NCBI RefSeq assembly: GCF_016906535.1
Contig: NC_057377.1
Location: forward strand, 1-64,000
Source of the DNA: Rhizoctonia solani
Lineage: Eukaryota > Basidiomycota > Agaricomycetes > Cantharellales > Ceratobasidiaceae
Length of the DNA: 64,000 nucleotides
Direction of reading: 5' to 3'
The translations under genes and the position numbers were made by a program. The notes beneath the pieces were generated by a model that was not told the DNA's origin, made no database searches, and worked only from the letters and a program-made list of their open reading frames with translations. Of this stretch, positions 56,397 to 64,000 are shown piece by piece (the first letter of the stretch is position 1; each line of letters begins with the position of its first letter).

Positions 56397-57354
56397 CCCC
56401 TGAGGGAGACTCTTGAATGCATCCCATCTTTCACCCACTTTCATCAACTTTTATCCCTCTTGTAAACTTAAAGACCATTAGATCTTCTCTTCTCTTAGTT
56501 CAGAGTGCTTTATTTTACTTTCTTAGCCTCTTTAGCTCACTTAGCTTAGCCTGTAGAGTATTGTGGCACATATGGCTTTCAGTAAGGTCCTAACAGACAC
56601 TGGGTGGCTTGGAAAGGCTTTAGTGTAACCCTGCACCACTTGAGTAATTCAGTGGGGAGAGTTTAAGGCATTGAAAGCAGCATATCCACTCTAGTTAAGT
56701 GCAATATTGGTCAAACAAATTGCTGATAAATTCAGATAGATAACAGTAAGTGACTGAGACTCATTATTATATTTCATGCTATAGGTATTGGTACCACCAA
56801 CCACCTGCATCTGCAAGTATTTGCTAGATTACTTGTTACTTGTTGAGTGTAGGGCTCACCCTGATTAATAATATTGTCTACCTTTATATAGCTGACTTCT
56901 TACCATTTATATCCATATATACTTAATCTACCCATTGCTTTACTATATTCTGTATATCATTAGATAGTCCAAATGCCCTATTCTTTAACAGTCATCATGC
57001 TATCATTTTACATGGTGTGGTGAGTGTGATTGGTACATTGTATGCAACTCTGTGTGGGAGGGGTGGCAAGTGGTCATTTGAGTCCTACTTTATAATGGGT
57101 GGTATGATAGCATACAATGCATGCAGCTCTGTATGGGTGGGATGGTAGGTGGTCATGTGACTCACCCTTACTTTGAGGCAAGTGATATAGTTGCATACAA
57201 TGTATGCAGCTTTGTTTGAGAGGGATGATACCTGTAAGTTGATACTCTCTAGCTTATTGGTACATGGTATATTCTGTTACATTCTTTGATCATGTTATCA
57301 TGCTTTTATGTTCTTATTGCTGTTACATGGTGTGGTGGGAATGGTTGTGTAAAT

Positions 57355-57405
57355 GTTGTTGTTATTGTTATTGTTATTGTTGTTGTTGTTGTTGTTGTTG
57401 TTGTT
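57355..57405 (+). repeat. (TTG/TTATTG)n microsatellite
   Basis: Run of TTGTTATTG units followed by eight TTG repeats. It produces an artificial poly-Cys reading frame that is not a gene. Confidence 0.85.
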
Positions 57406-57699
57406 TTATACAACTTTGGGTTGGCAGGGTGTATATAGTCATGTGACTTACCATAGTTCTACAGAGGGTGGTATGATAGTGTACATTGTACGCAACTATG
57501 AGTAAGAGGGGTAGTAAGTGATTATGCAACTCACTCTAACCTAGAGGTGATTGGTATAGTTGCATGCACTGTACACAGTATTGAGTGAGGAGTGAAGCTT
57601 ATAGTATGTTCACCCTGACTATGGAATATGTGCTAAATTATTTTAAGATTTTATTATGTTGTTACATTATCATGTTTATGTGGTGTGGTAGGTGTGGTA

Positions 57700-58945
57700 G
57701 TGTACATTGTGTGCAACTCTGCCTGAGTAGAGTGGTGGGTGGTCATGTGACTCACCCTAATGTAACTGTGGGTGGTATGGTTGCGTACCAAGTACGCAAC
57801 TCTGCATGAGTAGAGTGGTGGATGGTCATGTGACTCACCCTGACATGACTATGGGTGGTATGGTTGCGTACTTGGTACGCAACTCTGCATGAGTAGAGTG
57901 GTGGGTGGTCATGTGATTCACCCTAATATAACTGTGGGTGGTATGGTTGCGTACTTGGTACGCAACTCTGCATGAGTAGACTGGTGGGTGGTCATGTGAC
58001 TCACCCTAATGTAACTGTGGGTGGTATGGTTGCGTACCAAGTACGCAACTCTGCATGAGTAGAGTGGTGGGTGGTCATGTGACTCACCCTAACATGACTG
58101 TGGGTGGTATAGTTGCGTACCAAGTACGCAACTCTGCATGAGTAGAGCGGTGGATGGTCATGTGACTCACCCTAACATGACTATGGGTGGTATGGTTGCG
58201 TACTTGGTATGCAACTCTGCATGAGTAGAGTGGTGGGTGGTCATGTGATTCACCCTAATATAACTGTGGGTGGTATGGTTGCGTACCAAGTACGCAACTC
58301 TGCATGAGTAGACTGGTGGGTGGTCATGTGACTCACCCTGACATGACTATGGGTGGTATGGTTGCGTACCAAGTACGCAACTCTGCATGAGTAGAGTGGT
58401 GGGTGGTCATGTGACTCACCCTAACATGACTGTGGGTGGTATAGTTGCGTACCAAGTACGCAACTCTGCATGAGTAGAGTGGTGGATGGTCATGTGACTC
58501 ACCCTAACATGACTATGGGTGGTATGGTTGCGTACTTGGTACGCAACTCTGCATGAGTAGAGTGGTGGGTGGTCATGTGATTCACCCTAATATAACTGTG
58601 GGTGGTATGGTTGCGTACCAAGTACGCAACTCTGCATGAGTAGACTGGTGGGTGGTCATGTGACTCACCCTAATGTAACTGTGGGTGGTATGGTTGCGTA
58701 CCAAGTACGCAACTCTGCATTAGTAGAGTGGTGGGTGGTCATGTGACTCACCCTAACATGACTGTGGGTGGTATAGTTGCGTACCAAGTACGCAACTCTG
58801 CATGAGTAGAGTGGTGGGTGGTCATGTGACTCACCCTAATGTAACTGTGGGTGGTATGGTTGCGTACCAAGTACGCAACTCTGCATGAGTAGAGTGGTAG
58901 GTGGTCACGTGATTCACCCTAACATTGGCCATGGTGCTATGCTTC
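57700..58945 (+). repeat. 83-bp minisatellite built on a perfect hairpin, with 332-bp higher-order repeat
   Basis: The core GCGTAC recurs at 57,783, 57,866, 57,949, 58,032, 58,115, 58,198, 58,281, 58,364, 58,447, 58,530, 58,613, 58,696, 58,779 and 58,862, exactly 83 bp apart, with degenerate units upstream (from about 57,030) and downstream. Each core is GTTGCGTAC + CAA or TTG + GTACGCAAC, i.e. 9-bp arms and a 3-nt loop. The rest of the unit is GTGGTGGGTGGTCATGTGAC then TCACCCTAA.... Unit subtypes repeat every four units. Confidence 0.92.
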
Positions 58946-59199
58946 TGCATGTTGTACGCACTTCTGTGTGGTATGGGTGGTCAGTTGTCACATGACTCAC
59001 CCTAACTTGGGATGGTGGTATTGCTGTGTGTAAAGTACGCAACTTTTTGTAGAAGGGCTGATGCTTCCCCTATAATCCACCCTCACACCATATGTGGGTT
59101 GTGTCCACCTGGTTCCCACCCTGTGCCATATCACAGTTCACCCTGCAGTGTAGCTTGGGTCACCCTGCAGTGTAGCTTGGTTCACCCTACACCAACCTA

Positions 59200-59403
59200 C
59201 TACTTTGTAATAACCTCCACTCCATCTAAGCCGCCCTCGTAATGTCGATTTTTTTTCTTTGGTGCATGAACTTGTTGAGTGTGTTTGTAGCGAGCATACA
59301 AGAATCTAGGAACAGCCAGATCATTGCCGCTGAGTAACAGACGAAAGGCAAGTTCATCTTCATCGTCGTCATACTCATCGTCTGAGTCTCTGCGGCGCTG
59401 CAT
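59200..59403 (-). CDS. Acidic N-terminal exon inside B4, possible Harbinger-associated protein
   Basis: ATG at 59,403 reads MQRRRDSDDEYDDDEDELAF then RLLLSGNDLAVPRFLYARYK and EGGLDGVEVITK. The end segment EGGLDGVE is also detectable, degraded, in B3. An uninterrupted acidic start and a well-formed frame suggest a fragment of the autonomous element's protein, but no catalytic motif is present. Confidence 0.4.
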   Translation of the reverse strand: MQRRRDSDDEYDDDEDELAFRLLLSGNDLAVPRFLYARYKHTQQVHAPKKKNRHYEGGLDGVEVITK

Positions 59404-59715
59404 AACTTGACGGGGGTAAGGAGTTATGTCGCTGCGGCTGCGTAGTATATATATATAATCTTAATGGCCCAAGAGGCGCATACATTAAGTCTCACGCATA
59501 GAATTGATTCGGGAGTATATGTGCAATTTATTTTGATTATGATTTTAGAAATAAAGTCTATTTTACATGGACCATTCCTTACGGAAAGGTGATACATGAG
59601 GTCCAAGCGCTGTCACAGCCTAGCACAGCCTCCGCCGTACGGGCCAAATCCGTCCCGTCCCGACGGACCGATTTAGGACAACAAATTTAGAAGAAATCCT
59701 TACGGAAACGCACCC
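59213..59715. mobile_element. Family B element, right half, carrying a transposase-like exon (B4)
   Basis: From CTCCACTCCATCTAAG it follows B3 (38,485 onwards), and ends GGAAACGCACCC followed by ACT. ACT is also the first triplet of the large repeat, so the element end and the repeat start coincide. The left end is missing. Confidence 0.7.
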
Positions 59716-62700
59716 ACTTATGGGGCTTACCTAAAATAGATCTAGGATTTATGAGATATTGTAGATAAAGCTATCTACAATATGGGGGGTATGGTGGATT
59801 GAAACACTATCACTCAATCACAACAATCCTTACAGTATCATTGCACTATACTCAATGTTGAACTCAACAACTGTGACAGTCAAGGGGCACAGGGTTGCAG
59901 TAAGTACACTAATAGGTGACCCTGTGTCTGTTGGGACTGGCCTATGGTCTTAATGTGCCGAATAACCTCCTATGCTATTTACAGTGAGTCAATCACTAAA
60001 GTAAATGTGCAGATAAGCTGTTAAAGGCTTGTGTGTATATGTCAATATATAAGAGTAAAAGTAGGATAAAAGTAGGATGCATTAGAAGCGTCTTCACAGG
60101 GTCCTTTTATACCCTGAGAAGGCACACAAACAAGTATATACATGATTGATACCAAGAGGGGGTACAGGAGGTACATGTGGCAACTGAAACACTTGAGGGA
60201 GCCAATACTTTGGTACATAGTAAACAAACAACAAATCCTAATATCTGCCCCAAGGCAATGTTTGCCCCAAGGCAGTATTTACCTGTGTGGGTCCTTAGAT
60301 GTCCCAAGGCTAAGTGTTTCATCCTTGGAGTAAACAGTCCCAAAGGTAGGATACTGCTGCATTGGGTACTTACAGTAAATGGGGCATAACTCTGCCAAAT
60401 GTTATCCGTTTTGGGAGTTTGACCCAGCGTTCTGGAGCGCACACACAGGCGCACCTAAGCGCAAGCAATTCGGCAGTGTGGGATGCCCGGGTGATGGAGA
60501 AAAGGCACATTTAGTGCGTTGGCGCTTAAGGGCTGATTAAGCGCTGGAGCACTTGCCTATGCAACAGGGGGGACCCTGAATATTTCTGTGTGTAGCCACA
60601 AGATAGAATCTTGAATAATAAATACTACAAACAAGAGAAATATTACTTGTTACTGTTTATCTACTCATCTGAATTTATATATATTTAAATGAGTGAGAAA
60701 ACAGCATATATGCAAAAGGCATTGCATATTGAGGGTATTCCTGAGGTTTATAGGTTTTGTAAAGGTCACTATTGGGTAGAGGGACCTTGAAAACCTCAGT
60801 TTGCATCTTTATCTCACTTGTTTACTGTAAGATTACTAGTGTAATTAATAAAATAAGTACAGATTAATGAAGAAATGTCATATCCATAACAGTTCCCTGT
60901 ATAGTTTGGGACTGTCCTAGAGGCTGCATGCACCAAACTTTGGAACTTTGAGGCTGCTTTAATATGTATGATACTTAGAGAAATCAATAGAACATGTCTT
61001 CAGAGTCACACTAGGCTGAGAGAGGATGTAAAACTGAGATGCATTCAAAAAGGCCAGTTCAAGGGGCTACTTATACCCTTAGAGGCCTGTGATTACTATA
61101 TACAGTAGAGTAAGGTACATGACAAGATGAATGGAGCTGAGATGTTAAGTGAGAGCCTGTCTCATAAAGCCATGCCTTATAAGAGTTAGCCTCCAGTTCT
61201 AAAAATATCCTTCCCCCCATAAAGACACTTTAGGGAAAGGCTGAAACAAGCTGTGCTCTTAGTGAGGCCCATACCTTCCTCTTAGCTACTCAGGTTAGTA
61301 GCTTGTGGAAAGCAGAGTGCTTACTTAAGAACAGCCCTTCAGCCAAACCTAAGTTATTAAGTCTTTCCTCCAAAGGACTGTTTCTGCCTTAATACTTCAA
61401 GTATTTACATGATTAAAAATAGTAGAAAATATGGGAGAAATCAAGGAGTCTTTCTATGTGCTTTACAAATAACTGTCTACACCATCTCAAAACTAAATTG
61501 TGTTTGCTTATTTTCTTCTTCTTTACTTTGCAGTCCTTTACTATTATTTCCTATTCCATAACAGGACTACATAAGGAGGTGAGGCATACAACTCTTTCTT
61601 GCCTGCTCCCACTATATAGGATTGCTAATTAACCTCCTGGAGCCGCTATGAAAGAGACCCAAGGGCCATCCAAAATAATTAGAATAGTGACCCAGCTACT
61701 TTACACATGTGCATATGTCCAAACTGTCATGACCCGTGCCTTTGCTGGCATGTCTCCTGACCAAGCCACCTACTAATAGGATATTCCACAGTCTTTAGAA
61801 GGCTGCATTTGCTCATATATATGCAGTCAGAACTGTCATTACTCTAAGCACTCATGACTTAGAGACTGACAGTCCACCAGGGTCACATGACCTCCCCCCC
61901 TACAGTCCTTTATCAAATACTATACTAAACTACTACGGATCTGAGGTGGGGGGGGATGACATAATCTCTTCTATAATAATATATTATTCAGACCTTGCCC
62001 AAGGGCCTTAACATTGGCCTGCAGCTAGGGGGGCAGGGGGAGTGCAACATCCCCCAGCAACATATATTATTCATATATCACTGTGCATCACATATACTAT
62101 ATATATCTTTGACAATGGATATATATGGTCACAACCCTTGCAGATATGGGTTATGACACAAACTAGGGGGGATATGCCTTGAAACACTGTATAAGGTTAA
62201 AATACTGAAAATAAAAATGTGTATTTAAGTACAAATTGAACTGAAATCAAGGCCAATATATGCTAACTTTAAATATCAATTCTCCATTGGTCTGATTTGT
62301 ACAGAGGAAAGCATACCAACATTGTAGTTCTCAGGCCAAATTATACTAGAAAAAGATGTCTATTACTGATATACTGATTTTCAAGATCTTATCACACCAT
62401 AGTGAAATAGATAATTTAGACATATGTACCCCTTATTGACAATAGTAACTAGTGGAAACTAGGGTAATTTTATCTACTCTATCCAGATATGGGAGTGAAA
62501 GTTACTACATTTAAAAACTGGCTGTGCTATAGGACATTTTATACCTTACTTCCTTATTGTGCTTGCAAATATACATGTCAATCTATGCAAACTAGGCTTA
62601 CTATCATTTCTAAAAATTGTGGTATATTTTGTACCATATATTTATATGTAGGAGCAGTGCTTACAGAGCATAGGACAAGTACTAGGAATAAGCATGGAAG

Positions 62701-64000
62701 TGCCAGCATTTAGTAATTACAAATAAGCACCAAAGGTTGGCAGGGTGCACCAATGCCAATATCTTGGTGGTAAATAGGTATATTAGCATGGGGACAATTA
62801 CCACTATGTTGGCTATGCTGGCATCTCACCTCCTGAAAGCAGTTGTCTGATTCTGAGCCAAACTGATGGAGCAACTAATGATTTAAGTTTCTGGTGCTTT
62901 CTATGAGTTCCTAACATGCCCAAAGGCAATTCTTAGCATTCAGACTAATGGATTTTAGTCATAAATGTACTAGAACATTCTATAAATAACTCTAGGCCTC
63001 TCTCACTGGGACTTATTGTCCTTAAATGGTCTTGGCAAGGTTCCTATGTATCAAATAGTTCAGAGGTTACCTCTCATGTAACTTCCCTTTTTGTACATCA
63101 TGTATATAGTTATTTGTGCTCCCTTTGGGGTATATAAAGCCCCTGAGGGAGACTCTTGAATGCATCCCATCTTTCACCCACTTTCATCAACTTTTATCCC
63201 TCTTGTAAACTTAAAGTCCATTAGATCTTCTCTTCTCTCAGTTCAGAGTGCTTTATTTTACTTTCTTAGCCTCTTTAGCTCACTTAGCTTAGCCTGTAGA
63301 GTATTGTGGCACATATGGCTTTCAGTAAGGTCCTAACAGACACTGGGTGGCTTGGAAAGGCTTTAGTGTAACCCTGCACCACTTGAGTAATTCAGTGGGG
63401 AGAGTTTAAGGCATTGAAAGCAGCATATCCACTCTAGTTAAGCGCAATATTGGTCAAACAAATTGCTGATAAATTCAGATAGATAACAGTAAGTGACTGA
63501 GACTCATTATTATATTTCATGCTATAGGTATTGGTACCACCAACCACCTGCATCTGCAAGTATTTGCTAGATTACTTGTTACTTGTTGAGTGTAGGGCTC
63601 ACCCTGATTAATAATATTGTCTACCTTTATATAGCTGACTTCTTACCATTTATATCCATATATACTTAATCTACCCATTGCTTTACTATATTCTGTATAT
63701 CATTAGATAGTCCAAATGCCCTATTCTTTAACAGTCATCATGCTATCATTTTACATGGTGTGGTGAGTGTGATTGGTACATTGTATGCAACTCTGTGTGG
63801 GAGGGGTGGCAAGTGGTCATTTGAGTCCTACTTTATAATGGGTGGTATGATAGCATACAATGCATGCAGCTCTGTATGGGTGGGATGGTAGGTGGTCATG
63901 TGACTCACCCTTACTTTGAGGCAAGTGATATAGTTGCATACAATGTATGCAGCTTTGTTTGAGAGGGATGATACCTGTAAGTTGATACTCTCTAGCTTAT
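59716..64000 (+). repeat. Large direct repeat, copy 2 (continues past the window)
   Basis: Matches 52,985-57,257. It begins immediately after the terminal inverted repeat of B4. Confidence 0.93.
61725..62158. mobile_element. Solo LTR in repeat copy 2
   Basis: Same TGTCATGACCC...GGGTTATGACA element with CAAAC on both sides (61,720-61,724 and 62,159-62,163). Shared target duplication shows the LTR inserted before the large duplication. Confidence 0.85.

Larger units (their letters stand above)
52985..57257 (+). repeat. Large direct repeat, copy 1 (at least 4.27 kb)
   Basis: From ACTTATGGGGCTTACC on, this matches 59,716-64,000 almost base for base (scattered single differences, one 11-bp insertion of the AAAAGTAGGAT type in copy 2, one G-run length change). 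Offset is 6,731 bp at the start and 6,743 bp at the end. The second copy runs off the window, so the true unit may be longer. No gene is supported inside; both copies carry the same short frames because they are copies. Confidence 0.93.

Noticed and set aside
54983..56600. A longer LTR ending near 56,598 after the TATA box
   Set aside because: The 433-bp unit already has matching inverted ends and a perfect 5-bp target duplication; no second long end was found.
53000..57250. rDNA or tRNA genes in the large repeat
   Set aside because: No rRNA core sequence, no tRNA A/B box pair with a plausible cloverleaf was seen.
57264..57446. Cysteine-rich small protein
   Set aside because: The poly-Cys run is a direct translation of a TTG/TTATTG microsatellite.

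Overview
The window is the left end of a fungal chromosome, most likely from an Agaricomycete (Basidiomycota). It opens directly on telomere repeats. Its genes are split by many short (about 45-80 bp) GT-AG introns with CTAAC/CTAAT-like branch points. It carries basidiomycete-type transposons: a Tnp2/CACTA element, PIF/Harbinger-like elements and a Plavaka/KDZ-like remnant. I cannot fix the genus from sequence alone. Gene styles remind me of the Cantharellales (Rhizoctonia/Ceratobasidium), but that is an impression.

Layout. 1-71 is a (TAACC)n telomere, i.e. 5-bp TTAGG-type repeats. 72-3,071 is subtelomeric DNA with only weak coding signals. 3,075-11,315 is a complete CACTA-type transposon with matching terminal inverted repeats, a 3-bp AGA target duplication, subterminal GGTGCGGAAC repeats, an intact Tnp2 transposase and a divergent lysine-rich accessory gene. 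11.6-12.7 kb holds fragments of PIF/Harbinger-like elements.

12.86-30.7 kb is the most interesting part. Cluster 1 has three intact genes: X (267 aa), S1 (230 aa) and Z1 (458 aa, zinc finger plus a domain with a His/Cys pair). Next to them lie a short gene whose first exon carries an exact histone H3 tail motif and a seven-copy array of exon-like 26-35 nt modules. Cluster 2 is a rearranged and damaged copy: Z2 (SIR2-like domain fused to the Z domains), a 2-oxoglutarate/Fe(II) dioxygenase-like gene, and S2. Every promoter in both clusters carries CACGTG, almost always as TCACGTG, within about 35-130 bp of the start codon or predicted transcript start, so they look co-regulated. Together they resemble a lineage-specific chromatin-related gene set. 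This is the best candidate here for an undescribed system.

31.3-41.5 kb is a nest of PIF/Harbinger-like elements around two frame-damaged genes (a SUMO-interaction-like motif protein and a large uncharacterised gene). 42.04-47.40 kb is an intact SNF2-family helicase/ATPase gene. 47.5-51.2 kb is again transposon-rich.

52.99-64.0 kb is non-coding. A segment of at least 4.27 kb is directly repeated at a spacing of about 6.74 kb. It contains a solo LTR with a 5-bp target duplication and an 83-bp minisatellite whose unit is centred on a perfect hairpin with an invertible 3-nt loop. The second copy starts exactly at the end of a PIF/Harbinger-like element.
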